From Vanessa cardui (taxonomy: Eukaryota > Arthropoda > Insecta > Lepidoptera > Nymphalidae), in NCBI RefSeq assembly GCF_905220365.1, contig NC_061126.1, forward strand, positions 1,674,001 through 1,738,000: DNA of 64,000 bases, in the 5' to 3' direction. The notes under the pieces are model-generated. The model had not been told where the DNA came from and did not search any database. It worked only from the letters and a program-made list of their open reading frames with translations. Below, piece after piece: positions 44,452 through 55,262 of this stretch. The position numbers and the translations under genes are program-made. Every line of letters starts with the position of its first letter. Positions within the stretch are counted from its first letter, which is position 1.

Positions 44452-45739
44452 TTATGTTTATATTTTTTTTTAAAGAACAGTAGTAATAGAAATATCTGCG
44501 AACACAATTTTTAGTCAATTTGTAAATCACGGTTTATGATTCTTTTCATAGCTTTTGCTATAAAAGTTTAATAATTAACAAAAAATATTAATTTTGTAAA
44601 TACACATTAATGTGACGTATAATTGCTCTATAAATGTAAACGTGATCGAATTACAGCGTAGAAAAAGTTTTACGTAAAATATAATAAGTTAATAAGTACG
44701 TGACTTATTAACTTATTATATTTGAATCATTATAAATTATTATTGAATAATTTGACCGAGTTTAAAATGACAAACACGACTAAACCATATCCGCATTCCA
44801 TGTATTACATAATTCATGCTAAGAGGATCTGCCGGGCGTATGAAGCTGTATATAAAATATTAATAAGGTAGGCCATATCTACTGTTCACGAACGACCTAA
44901 GGGATTCGTGTACGCGAATGCACTCGTTTTTTAAATAAATCATGAAACGTCAGATGGACTTTTTAATTGAATGTATAATACATAATTTTTTACGATGAAT
45001 ACTTTAATAATGTTTATTCAAAATGATTGCGCTTTAAAAGTAATTTTTAATATCAATACGTAAAGATTAGAAATCCTGATACGAAAAAGTCAATTGAGAA
45101 AGAATAAAAGGTATGCTTATCTCATAATGATATTTCTTCCAGCTCATCTAAGATGGAAAAATGAATTTAGATGGATAAGTAAGAGGATCAATCACGTTTC
45201 AAGAACCCTAGAGATCGATTCTGTGTTTTTCAAAAGGTTGTACAAAAGTAAGAATATGACGAAGTAAGTAATGGAAAGAAAGCCGTAAGTACTGTGTCTT
45301 GTCGAGATACATTCCACATTCTAAACCTGTGGTATCTAAATAATAATTAATCTTTTAAATGGCGACAGAAAACTTAGTGTTAAGGCTTAGTCCACATCAG
45401 TAATGATGACGTCATTATCATAATTATAAACTTATAATAAATTTTAGTAATTAACATTTTACAATTAGCAGCTAACATATAGGCACTAACTTATATGTAA
45501 TATATAATTATGTACATTTTACTTTAAGTTATTCATTATAGGCATTTATGTACACAAACAGACTACGTACTTACAGACAGACAGTTATATCACAACCAAT
45601 ATTTAATGTGTTAATTATCATAACACAAGGGAGATAACTACTTAGGCTATGGTTGAAAGCACATTAGGAATTTAGCACAAATGCTAATGCATGTGGTAGA
45701 GATGAACACTAAACGTCACACTGATATTTTAGCTGTCAA
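44452..45739. other. Unique AT-rich DNA with a perfect hairpin
   Basis: No gene seen. 44678-44697 and 44703-44722 are perfect 20-bp complementary arms (AATATAATAAGTTAATAAGT) with a 5-base loop ACGTG. Confidence 0.5.
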
Positions 45740-45845
45740 ATGTAAAAGTAGAGCCTGGTAATATCACCTAGCCTATCAACAGCGACCTCTCCTTTTTAGA
45801 GGGTTTATTTCACCATACTGTTCTAGCATGAACAGTATGGAATTT
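45740..45845 (-). repeat. Metulj-like SINE fragment
   Basis: GCCTGGTAATATCACC, CCTCTCCTTTTTAGAGGG and CACCATACTGTTC resemble the SINE 3' half in reverse. It is strongly decayed, and a local hairpin (CCATACTGTT/AACAGTATGG) has formed. Confidence 0.4.
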
Positions 45846-45889
45846 TGGTGGATAAAGATTTCGCAGATTAACATTCAATGCAACCAACT

Positions 45890-46018
45890 TTCCAGAAGAT
45901 GATTTACGACGGTATAGGACGACCTGGCCATACTGACTAATTGCTTGAAGGTAGAACTGGAGGCAGAAGGTGATGAGGCCTACGTTCAAACGATGATGAT
46001 AATGACGATGATATGATT
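45890..46018 (+). repeat. RTE-like LINE 3' end
   Basis: ACGACCTGGCCATACTG, then GGTGATGAGGCCTACGTTC and an AACGATGATGATAATGACG tail, fits the 3' end of RTE-type elements (coding end, then a GATGAT tail). Confidence 0.5.
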
Positions 46019-46192
46019 TAAATATAATAGTGTCTGCTGAATGTAGAAGCAATAGGTAGTATGCACATATACATATGTCCTTGACCACTCAATCAGTGTG
46101 TTTTTCAGTTTAACTAGCTTTATTGAAGATACGTTAGAAGTAATTTTTTTTATCAAATCCGGTTCAGTGATGTGGACGTTATTTTTGTTATA

Positions 46193-46258
46193 CGATCCGT
46201 GTATACATACATACATATGCATTTAGTACAGACACACCAATTTTATTATACGTACAAA
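46193..46258 (-). repeat. Helitron-like family D 5' part
   Basis: ATCCGTGTATACATACATAC, ATATGCATTTAGTACAG, ACACCAATTTTATTATACG is the complement of the family D 5' region. Confidence 0.55.
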
Positions 46259-47047
46259 TGTAAATTGACTGTAAATGATTCAAAAATATGTTATGTAATG
46301 TCATCTCAATTGGTGATTAGCCCATATGTTGCCTATGCCTAAACATAGGCTTATCAAGGATACATGTATTGCTACAAAAATCCTTAACGAACAGTCGGGG
46401 TATGTAATGTAAGAAAAGGTTCGTCATCTTAAGATCAATTTTCGTGTGGTCAGTATGAGCGATAATATGCTTTACCGATTGAGAATGACATATTGAGTTG
46501 CAATGATTTGATGTTTAAATTCAAAAGGTACTAAGAGTTTAAGATTTGATAAAGGAAGATGAATGTTTTCTTACTCTGACTGTACAATAATATTTTTTCA
46601 TTCGGTTCATCAATAATAAATAAATATAAATATATGTTGTTGTTTTTTTAATAGATTACAGCCCTGCGTAACATTTTCAACTGAATTACTTTAGTAGACC
46701 GTCAACATAGCATGAAGTTGCTCAAATGTTTTTATTAGAAATTTTTCGCTCGAAAATAGTAACACAACGGAAAACACTTAAGAAATAACAAATACACTGC
46801 TCTGTATACATACGCTATTTTATCCTTTATGTCGTTTTACAGTAAGGTAGTTTTTTCCTTGTAGATATAGATCGTTCATGGTAGTTATTTGTAAAGCAAG
46901 CGTATCGTAGAAGCATCTTCATATTCATGAAGTCAACGGGAACACTAAGTGACTTCGAGTAGTGCTGACGTAGCGTTTATTTTCTCTGCCTATCTCTCAG
47001 ACATCGGTTCATTGATCTGAAGATACAATAGATAGATTAATTAAATA

Positions 47048-47096
47048 CTAGTGGGTTGCCCGCGATACTTCGCGTTTATACAAAAGATATTTTAGA
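47048..47096 (-). repeat. Helitron-like terminus
   Basis: ACTAGTGGGTTGCCCGCGAT and ACTTCGCG are the complement of a GC-palindrome plus CTAG end. It is cut off by the family B copy that follows. Confidence 0.55.
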
Positions 47097-47098
47097 AA

Positions 47099-47366
47099 TT
47101 TACGAGCATATGGGCCACCTGATTGGTCACCATCACCTATAGACAACGACGCTGTAAGAAATATTAACTATTCCTTACATCGTCAATGTGCCACCAACCT
47201 TGGGAACTAAGATGTTATGTCCCTTGTGCCTTTGTAGTTACACTGGCTCACTCACCCTTCAAACCGGAACACAACAATACTGAGTACTGTTGTTTGGCGG
47301 TAGAATAACTGATGAATGGGTGGTACCTACCCAGACGGGCTTGCACAAAGCCCTACCACCAAGTTT
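47099..47366 (-). repeat. Family B repeat, best-preserved copy
   Basis: Reverse of GGTGGTAGGGCTTTGTGCAA, GCCCGTCTGGGTAGGTACC, CCGGTTTGAAGGGTGAGTG, ATCTTAGTTCCCAAGGTTGG, TTCTTACAGCGTCGTTGTC and a GGTGGCCCATATGCTCG end. The poly(A) has been lost. It can serve as the local reference for the family. Confidence 0.85.
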
Positions 47367-47472
47367 AATCAAGTATGACATATATTGTTTTGATTTCTAT
47401 TCATTGTTAGTGTTTTTCGGACCGATATGATGGAAACCTTTAAAATAGAGGACCTCTGTTGTTACATATATC

Positions 47473-47525
47473 CATGTGCGGGTGTACTTTCCATCAGGTG
47501 AGCCTACTGCCTATTTAACATAATA
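47473..47525 (+). repeat. LINE 3'-UTR fragment (family F)
   Basis: TACTTTCCATCAGGTGAGCC and TACTGCCTATTTAACATAAT match the non-coding end of the LINE remnant at 50709-50760. Confidence 0.5.
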
Positions 47526-48477
47526 TTTAAAAAACATTAGTTACATTTGGCGCACATATAATTAAATTTTATCTAAATGTTTTATTTTGTTTCTTATACA
47601 TCTGTAGCAACGCGCTTTCACTGGTCAGCAACTTTTTTAACGGCTCTCTCGAATTAATTATTTGTTAAATTGTAACAGTTGTAATCAAATGTATTATTAT
47701 TAATTATGCACATCAAAAACTAGACTCTTTAAAGTGGGACCGAAACCGATTTTTATGTGAAGCTATCGACCTATAATCATCGGGAAAAAATTTGGCTTAC
47801 GATGTGTTTTTTTTTTTTTTTATTTAATTGTGATTTCGATATATATTGTTTTCGTTGCTTTTAATCTACTATTAAAGTAACTTCCTTTATCTGAAACGCT
47901 TGTTCACGTCCGATTGACTAATCGGACGAAACACTAAACGCTCATTGGTTGTCCAGTTCGTCATCAGCTACTCTGAACCAATTACAATTCAGATTAAAAT
48001 AAAAATAAGTAATCAGCGTCTCAGAAGCAGATGGTACGTTTTACTTGAATATCAAAAAATATAGAATATTCTTATTTGATAAGCAAACTTTCGTAGTATA
48101 AATAAGAAATTAAATATGTATAATGGAAAGGAGCACTTAATGCTCAAGTAATACTAAGTAAACAGATTCTCATTTGCTAATATTTGATATAAATACTGGT
48201 AAGTACTCCGTTCTTCGTAGATATACTACATGGATACATAATAACGCACACACTTGTAAAGGCGAAATACAAATACAGACATACACATGAATGGCCTATT
48301 TGTGTAGTTTGTAATGAAAGAAACACAAACTAACAAAGACCTCATCATGAGTACGGCGACATTCTGTTACAATTAAAATAATTAACTTGTTCTCTCAAAT
48401 CTGTTCCCTTAAATTCCGTGTGAAACGCTCAATGAAATGGTCAGTATGAGATAAAACATTTGTAGGAATATTTTCTA
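47526..48477. other. Unique AT-rich DNA
   Basis: No gene or repeat recognised. CGTCCGATTGACTAATCGGACG (about 47909-47930) is a short near-perfect inverted repeat. Confidence 0.4.
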
Positions 48478-48540
48478 TTAACGAGTTTCTTTCGGTTCTT
48501 TCCTGTAGAATCTACCTTTCAAAACGGTAGCTTTATAATT
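48478..48540 (+). repeat. Family E LINE tail fragment
   Basis: GAGTTTCTTTCGGTTCTTTCC, GTAGAATCTACCTTTC and AACGGTAGCTT match the family E 3' UTR (compare 57525-57575). A separate scrap of the terminal tail lies at 48862-48900. Confidence 0.6.
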
Positions 48541-48543
48541 AAT

Positions 48544-48835
48544 ACTAGCTGTGCCCGAGACCTTGTACGCGTTAGAATTTAACAAAAAAAGTATTAATGT
48601 AGCTTAAGTTACTCCTTATTATATCAGTTATCTGCCAGCGAAAATCCCGTCAAAATCGGCCCAGCCGTTCCAGAGATTAGCTGGAACAAACAGATTGTAA
48701 AATTGTAAAATAATATTATTTTGGTATATGTACCGTGTATCCATAAATATGCATTGAGTAAAAAAGAGAAAACTGTTTAAAACTATTTTAATATTACAAA
48801 CAGACACTCCAATTTTATTATACGTGTTTATAATT
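48544..48835 (-). mobile_element. Non-autonomous Helitron-like element, family D
   Basis: ACTAGCTGTGCCCGAGACC at the left (complement of the CTAG-T 3' end). Interior TCAAAATCGGCCCAGCCG, GGAACAAACAGATTG, TGTACCGTGTATCC, then ACAGACACTCCAATTTTATT at the right. About 290 bp, non-coding. Confidence 0.75.
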
Positions 48836-48983
48836 ATGAAACAAGGTGATTTAAAAATGCAATTGAATGCCTACTTGAATAAAGTATACGAGTATTTTGA
48901 TTTTATATAAATGATTCCAAAAGAAATAAAACTCGATCAAGTCAAATAACATTCTTGTGTCATCATTAAGTTGTGTGAAAAGT

Positions 48984-49165
48984 GACAGCCAGTAAATTTT
49001 GAGCTAAGGGCCACTCAGCTCAAGATAAGAGGCACATTCTCCAATGCGGGCTCACATTCACATGAGGCAAATTTTCATAGATTTCTTCACGATCTTTGAA
49101 GAAATACAAGGTTGCTTTTCTGAAGATAACGGCTTTAGCGTAATCTTCGATTAAGATTCACGACT
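48984..49165 (-). repeat. Metulj-like SINE, strongly decayed
   Basis: CAGCCAGTAAATTTTGAGC, CATTCTCCAATGCGGGCTC, CACATGAGGCAAATTTTCATAG, TTCTTCACGATC follow the SINE order in reverse; the head is gone. Confidence 0.5.
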
Positions 49166-49399
49166 TTTTGGTCGTATTTTTACTAGTCTATCGCACTGTA
49201 ATTTTTAAAGAAAATACATTCCTTATTTTATAATATAAATAATATTATCTAATGCAAAAAATCTCGGCAAGCAATAAAGTCTAATACATCTGAATCAAAA
49301 GCCAAGATCACGTTCAGCTCTAAAGCAGTTTGCTCAGACGATTCCTATCAACTTCCCACCCCATAACCGTCTCTCGGGGGCCATTGATTGCGCTGATTC

Positions 49400-49595
49400 G
49401 CTCAAATTTGCATATTATAATTAAAGAATTAGATTCGGCCTCCACGACTTTTATTTACATTTCGACGACGCTTTACATACAAATGTTTTTCGTGTAATCT
49501 TAGCTTCCGCAGCCGGAGCGATAATCTTATACATGTTTGAAGCTAATCTTCTCGGTGATTAAAATATTAAAAGTGCGATTAGTATGACGGTGTAT
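49400..49595. promoter_or_regulatory. Homeodomain-site cluster, candidate enhancer
   Basis: ATTTGCAT (octamer-like, 49406-49413) and TAATTA (49418-49423) are followed by five TAATC sites within 87 bp (49495, 49522, 49544, and the complements at 49557 and 49577), three of them TAATCT, the site type of K50 homeodomains such as Otd/Pitx/Bicoid. The block is not a repeat seen elsewhere in the window. Enhancer function is inference. Confidence 0.35.
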
Positions 49596-49699
49596 TAATA
49601 AGCGTTACACGTATAATATTCAAAATTACTGTAATACTTTATCATTTTGTTTTACATATTTTCAATCAATCTTTTTTTTTCTTTGGATAAAGTCTTACG

Positions 49700-49965
49700 A
49701 GTTTCCCCACGTGAAATGGTGAGTTTGTGGGCCCAGAACGTCTAGTGACACACACCAGAATACCCACTATGAAACCAGCGGTACCCTCTCCGTCTTTTCG
49801 GAAGGCGCCACGATACCACTTAAGCATGCTACCGGTGGAACCCTAACGCACTCACTCTTTGTTAGGCGGTAGCCCAACCAATTAGTGGATGATTATTCTC
49901 TAGAAAACCTCACGAAAAACCCAACGACAGTTGGGACAGTTTACAGGCAGTCTACTTAACAAAAC
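49700..49965. repeat. GC-richer unclassified segment, probably a TE piece
   Basis: CCAGCGGTACCCTCTCCG, AAGGCGCCACGATACC, GCTACCGGTGGAACCC and TTGTTAGGCGGTAGCCC give a GC-richer block ending near CAGGCAGTCTAC. It resembles a dispersed sequence type I associate with Lepidoptera but cannot name. No protein is evident. Confidence 0.35.
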
Positions 49966-50570
49966 TAATAAAGTAAACTGCCTGTAAACGGCAAATGGGC
50001 TAACACCTTATTTTGATGAAAAGTATTAAAAACATAGAAGGAATGGGACACATATAGCATTTTCATTCTAGTCAACAAATCACATGGACATATAGAAATC
50101 AAATAAATGCGTTGTTGTAATAAATATGCAATTCTAAACTAATTAAGTTCGCATTCTAGCGTAATACCAAAGCGCGCTTACTAGTGAATGTCAATTATTA
50201 TATGCGATGTCGACTGCCGACAGACTACGCTACAGGGGAAGGAATTCGTTATATTAGCTAATTCCTGTTTAAAATTATCTATTATCCAAATTAGCTCTGA
50301 ATTAGCCTTTATTTACATTTCGTTGCTAATTTACTGCGATATTAATTGTATTTTGAACCCTTTATCAGTACTGTTGAATGGAAAACAAGGCCCTGGTTAG
50401 AATTGTTTGAACTATATGGATAGCGTTACATCGGGTTGTACACTTATTTACCAAAATGAAAAGCATTTACCGAAAATCGAATCGGTATTATTTCCATTGT
50501 CAAAAAATATATAAAATAACAACCACAAACAAAAAGTCATTTACATTTTCTGCCTGGTACAACCACTTTG

Positions 50571-50760
50571 TGGAACCAACTTTTGCCGGCGGTTTTTCCG
50601 AACCGATACGAGATGGGAATCTTCAAGAAAAGAGCGTACGCCTTTCTTAAAGGCCGGGAACGCACCTGCAAGCCCCCTGGTGTTGCAGGTGTCCATGGGC
50701 GGTGGTAGTCACTTTCCATCAGGTGAACCTCCTGCGCGTTTGCCATCTATGTCATAAAAA
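50571..50760 (+). pseudogene. LINE polymerase C-terminus and 3' UTR (family F)
   Basis: An open frame of 45 codons from 50571 to the TAG at 50706-50708 begins WNQLLPAVFPNRYEMGIFKK, then has RAYAFLKGRERT. This is the typical C-terminal W-N-x-LP...F-K-x-x...FL motif of Jockey/CR1/R1-type LINE polymerases. A 52-bp 3' UTR and ATAAAAAAA follow. The 5' part is truncated, so this is a dead-on-arrival copy. Confidence 0.8.
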
Positions 50761-50767
50761 AATCCTT

Positions 50768-51010
50768 TACGTGGTTGTAAGACTTTGAGCAAGCAAATCT
50801 AGTTAGGTACCCATTTGTTCGCCATATTTTACCAAACAGGTATTTTAGTATCGCTTCGTTTCAGTTTGAAGAGTAATAGAGCCAGTACCAACACAGGCAC
50901 AAAGGATTTAACATCTTAGTTCTTAACGTTGGTGGTGCATTGGTGAATGAAAAATTACCAAAATTTCTTATAGCGCCAGAGTCCTTGGGCAGATGTGAGT
51001 TATCACCAAG
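50768..51010 (+). repeat. Family B repeat, degraded
   Basis: CGTGGTTGTAAGACTTTGAGC, TTAGGTACCCATTTG, TTTCAGTTTGAAGAG, CACAGGCACAAAGGATTTAAC, TAGCGCCAGAGTCCTTGGG. Confidence 0.7.
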
Positions 51011-51494
51011 TTTCGAAAATAATAATAAACGTCCATCCAATCCAAACCCTCAATTATTTTAAATTCTATTGCGATTCACAGATTTTATGGTTTGTTCAAT
51101 TATAACCAAACTTTTGATTTTGTGAAATTTTGTCCTTAAACATTCATATCCGCGAAATTGCCAAATGTACTCACACTTTAATGGTCCGGATCCAATTATA
51201 AAGAAGATTTAAAGGATAAACTATTAAAGGCGTTATCCGAAACTTTTTTATGTCGCCATTAAATTAGATATCATTTTAGTGAGGCAATGGGATGGACGAG
51301 GGTTTACACCCTTTTTATGGTCATTGGATTATTAGAAGCGCACTAAAGTGTATGGGATATTTGATGAGATCGAGAGTGATTTCTTGTATATAATTATCGC
51401 TTTATAAATATATATACTCGTAAGTAAATAATTATATATTCGGAAGATGAAATAATAATAAATTTAGGAAATAATATCAAACCTAATGGTAATA
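51011..51494. other. Unique AT-rich DNA
   Basis: No gene or repeat recognised. Confidence 0.4.
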
Positions 51495-51800
51495 TTACTA
51501 ACGTGCCTTATCTTGGGAACTAAAATGTTCCTTGTAGTTAAAATCAAAATCAAAATACTTTATTCAAGATGACTTTTAGTAGCACTTTTGAAGCTACCAC
51601 CAACTTGGAATGTAGATTCTACTGAGAAGAAGCTCAGCAGTTATTCTAACTCTTCAACATTTAAAAATACAAAGTCAGTTATATTAGCTCCATCAACCTT
51701 TCAACCAATGATAATAGTATGGTTGTTTTGCAGTTGAATATATGAAGAGTGATTACGTACCCATACCAATTTAGATAAAACCCTGCTACCAAGTATGTAT
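51495..51800 (-). repeat. Family B repeat split by a LINE tail
   Basis: CTTATCTTGGGAACTAAAATG before and CATCAACCTTTCAACC, ACCCATACCAATTTAG, CCCTGCTACCAAGT after the inserted family E segment (51540-51688). Confidence 0.65.
51540..51688 (-). repeat. LINE 3'-end fragment (family E) inside family B
   Basis: AAAATCAAAATCAAAATACT, then CACTTTTGAAGCTACCACC, GTAGATTCTACTGAGAAGAA, CTTCAACATTTAAAAATAC. Short 5'-truncated copy. Confidence 0.8.
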
Positions 51801-53056
51801 TTATTGTATCCATTGGGATCATATTTTTTTGGCAAATGTTAATTCAACATCAACCTCCAAGTCAGGTGTGGCCAGTAATGCAAAAGTTTCGATCTGATAC
51901 TGATTTATATACTAAATATCGTGACGTATATCATTGTTTAGACAAAATTAACTATTGATAGAATTCTATTATAGTTTAATCCATCCAAATGATGGATGAT
52001 AAAAATTACCACATTACGAAAATAATTTAATGGTATACTGTTCTATATTTAGAAGTTATATTATTTAAATGTTTTAAAATTATTTTCTTTTTCTCTTTGG
52101 CAACACTATGTTTGAAGTGAGAAGCCAGTATAATTTTAGACATAAAGAGTAACATTTTGTACTAGATTTGGCTATTTGTTTTAATAATTAAACTTCAATT
52201 CATTAATTATATTTCGGACGCCAAACTTTTATAAGAAAAATATTATTCTGACAGTTAAAGCCAATAGGCGTTTTATATGGATAAAATTTATTATTCCATC
52301 AGCTTCAGTAATGCAATCAGAATTGCTATCCCACTATTTTTCTGACAGCTAAACCCGATGGTCGTCTAAAATAAACCAAAAAAATACCCTTCGTATACAG
52401 ATTGGATTAATCTTTCTTTTTCATACTGTTTCTCATATTGGAAGTCCTTTATAATACTTGATTGTCTTTTTAGTATTGTAGCGTAACCTTAAAATCTTCC
52501 TTAATAACGGACTAATACTGATGTTATAAATAAGCCTCAGCATCATACTTATACTTTTTGATATAAGCGTTGGTTCGCAAGTGGGCTACTGATGGCAAAT
52601 TCATGGTAAGGAATATTGACCATCTCTTACAAAACCATAAACCTTGACCAGCAATAAAATTTTAAAGCACAGCCAAATTGGCAAAGAGATATCAAAACCT
52701 CGTATAAATTGTACGTATAATTATTTACTTACATCGTGCATGTTAAAAACACAGATTTACTTTAAAATTCGAAGTTATACTAGTTATGCATTCAGAAGAA
52801 ATACTAAACTTTAATTTGTTCAAGAGTTGAGTTAAGTTTAAAACAGACGGTATTAGATTAACAGCTGCTATTCGACATTCATGCTGAGTTTCACAGACAT
52901 TTTCACGCTCCCGGCACATCGCGTAGCGTGATTTTTTTCTCAGCTCAGAGAACAATTTAAAATAGAGATGAACACATTATATAATTTTAATTAAATTTAA
53001 ACCACAACAGTAATAATTACTAATTTAAAAAAAAATGACAATTATTTCAAATAACG
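51801..53056. other. Mostly unique AT-rich DNA
   Basis: No gene supported. A decayed family B scrap (TGGGCTACTGATGGC, then CATCTCTTACAAAACC) lies at about 52570-52660. Confidence 0.45.
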
Positions 53057-53060
53057 TGTT

Positions 53061-53250
53061 CTAGAGTGGAGACCGCGTCCCGGTAAACGTAGTGTAGGAC
53101 GTCCTAGGGCACGGTGGAGTGACGACATACGCAAGGCGGCTGGCAGGAGCTGGATGCGAGTAGCCCAAGAACGATCGCAGTGGCGTGCAATTGGAGAGGC
53201 CTATGTCCAGCAGTGGACGGAAATAGGCTAATGGATTAGATTGGATTGAT
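53061..53250 (+). pseudogene. RTE-type LINE polymerase C-terminus
   Basis: An uninterrupted frame of 56 codons from 53061 to the TAA at 53229 begins LEWRPRPGKRSVGRPRARW, then SDDIRKAAGRSWMRVAQERS, and ends EAYVQQWTEIG. These are the conserved last residues of RTE-class reverse transcriptases common in Lepidoptera. The tail is GGATTAGATTGGATTGA rather than the GATGAT run of the 56236 copy. It is 5'-truncated but undamaged in frame. Confidence 0.85.
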
Positions 53251-53744
53251 ATTTAAAACAAGTTAAAAATATATAGTAGCGGTATGTGTGACAAATCATC
53301 AGCTTAACGTGCTATCCGAAGCACTGGATTGTAAGCTGTCAAATTACAGACTCAAGGATGTCACTTTTTTATTGTTATATTTATGTCTCCTCAGAAATAT
53401 TTCCCGCGCGTTTGTTTTTTTTTTTTTATTTTATATTTTATGTGCCTGTCTTTTTTATTACCACGCAACATTTACTACACGAATATTCTTGAAGACATGT
53501 TGAAACGTAGTATTCAATGTCAAGAAATTAACTCAAAATCGGGTTGTGGCATTATCATTAACTTTCCATAACTATATACAGGAAAAATAATAATTTCTTA
53601 TTTTTATATTACAGTTCAATGTGTTAGATCAAATCATAATCACTTTTGAAATTATTTTATCGATAAGTTCTATATTTATATCTGTATTATTCTGCCGTTT
53701 ACCGAGTGGTATGAAAACCAGTAACATGATTTGAACTTGATGGT
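53251..53744. other. Unique AT-rich DNA
   Basis: No gene seen; T-rich runs near 53408-53440. Confidence 0.4.
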
Positions 53745-53925
53745 TGTGCAGAATATGGTCAAATTCCCCCAGGAGGGTACCATCAGCGACAGCGGTGGAG
53801 AATCCCTCTCTGGGCATCCATGATCACCACCTGAGCAGGGATGCCCAGGCTGCCCTCCGAATTCTGGTGGGAGGCAATTTTGCGCTCGCCACTGTTCGGA
53901 GCACTTCGCTTCTGATGTATATAGT
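53745..53925. other. GC-rich segment of about 180 bp, unclassified
   Basis: A sharp rise in GC with open frames on both strands (through 53744-53962 plus and part of 53676-54062 minus). Features include CCCCCAGGAGGGTACCATC, a CCACCTGAGCAGG block and TTCTGGTGGGAGGC. The abrupt edges against AT-rich DNA fit an inserted TE piece better than a host exon. No splice sites or family motifs convinced me. Confidence 0.35.
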
Positions 53926-54424
53926 AAAAGGAGATATGAAAATATCTTTAAATAAAATTTAAACGTACACATTTTTATAAACAGTGTTTCGTCCTTTGTT
54001 TTTTTTTTGTATATAGATTTAGTATTAAATCTACCATTAAAATACTCGGGGACGTTTACCACCTCTGTGATAAATCTGAATAAAAATATAACCCTACATT
54101 TAAAAAAAAATTATATATACACTATGTATCCTGCTAATATCAAAACGGGTATAAATAGTTACGGTAATAGTTTCAATAAAATTACATGTTTAAATTCTAT
54201 TCAGTTTAAGTTAAGGAGATTCTTGAGGCGATGACGTCACTGCAAATCCTAAGTTGCGAGCACGAACAGATAAGGGAAAGCCAAGCCAGATGTATGAGCG
54301 CATTGTGGTCTTACTTTGAAGTATGTTAACGTCAAACGATTTTTATATATTCGTACGAATTGAATATACATGTACATTTATCGAATTCCAAAATTGCCTA
54401 TGTGGTGCTCATTGAAAGATTGAA

Positions 54425-54548
54425 ATCGAAATTCTGCCTTATGAGTATCCACCAACACGCATTGGAGAAGCGTGGTGGAATATGCTCCAAAACTTTTTAG
54501 TCAAAGGGAGAGGAAGTATTAGCGGTAGGAAATTTACAGACTGTTAAT
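54425..54548 (+). repeat. Metulj-like SINE, 5'-truncated
   Basis: GAAATTCTGCCTTATGAG, ACCAACACGCATTGGAG, GCGTGGTGGAATATGCTCC, GGAAATTTACAGACTGTTAAT. Confidence 0.8.
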
Positions 54549-54771
54549 ATAAAGCCTCTTGGTTAAATTATCAAATATACCATACCGCTTTCTATATATA
54601 TTATATGTTGTTGATAGTTTATATGCACATTTCAGTGAATTTAATACTTGCCTACTCCAAACATTTTGTCCGGAACAAACTTTGTACAATGCACGAGTTT
54701 TATTTATATTCTACGATTAAATGTGTTTTTAATGACTTCGTTTTCACTATATAGGTACAAGTTTATTTTTA

Positions 54772-54995
54772 TACAACCTGCCCCGGCTTCCCACGGATGC
54801 TGATACTAAATATACTACAGATTTGTTTATTACAACTACACGTTAGAAACTTCTAATATTATTGTCAGTGTTTCTTTGCTATGTTGTACATGTATCATAT
54901 GCAAAAACCCTTCTCTCTAATCACTCTATCTAAAAAAAACTGCATCAAAATCCGTTGGATAATTTTAAAGATCTAAGCATACATAGGGACAGATA
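54772..54995 (-). mobile_element. Helitron-like family C, ends eroded
   Basis: CCTGCCCCGGCTTCCCACGG, GATACTAAATATACTACAG, GTCAGTGTTTCTTTGCTATG, TAAAGATCTAAGCATACAT. The terminal CTAG and TC are lost. Confidence 0.75.
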
Positions 54996-55189
54996 TCGTT
55001 AAGGCACTCTAATAATAATGATTGTTTATATATATCTGTCTCAGAAAATATTAATAGCGTGATTCAGAATTAAATAATAATCAAAATAAAATTTACAGTA
55101 ATGTGTCATATTTTAAATCATTTTATTTAATATCATGTCACTTTATACGAAATTACAATGCACAAGACCGGTTGTTGTAGCAATCTTTG

Positions 55190-55262
55190 GGTTATTTGGG
55201 GGAAAGCTATGTCCAGCTGTAGATGTCTTATGGTTGAAATGATGATGCCGATCATGATACGA
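55190..55262 (+). repeat. RTE-like LINE 3' tip
   Basis: TATGTCCAGCTGTAGATGTC followed by TTGAAATGATGATGCCGATC matches the coding end plus GATGAT tail of RTE-type copies. Confidence 0.5.

Noticed and set aside
45810..46222. Two overlapping minus-strand frames of 78-92 codons
   Set aside because: They run antisense through SINE, RTE-tail and Helitron scraps.
53676..54062. 128-codon minus-strand frame, longest outside the LINE
   Set aside because: It joins AT-driven flanks to the GC-rich segment at 53745-53925. There is no domain, and composition changes abruptly within it. Kept only as an unclassified GC-rich segment.
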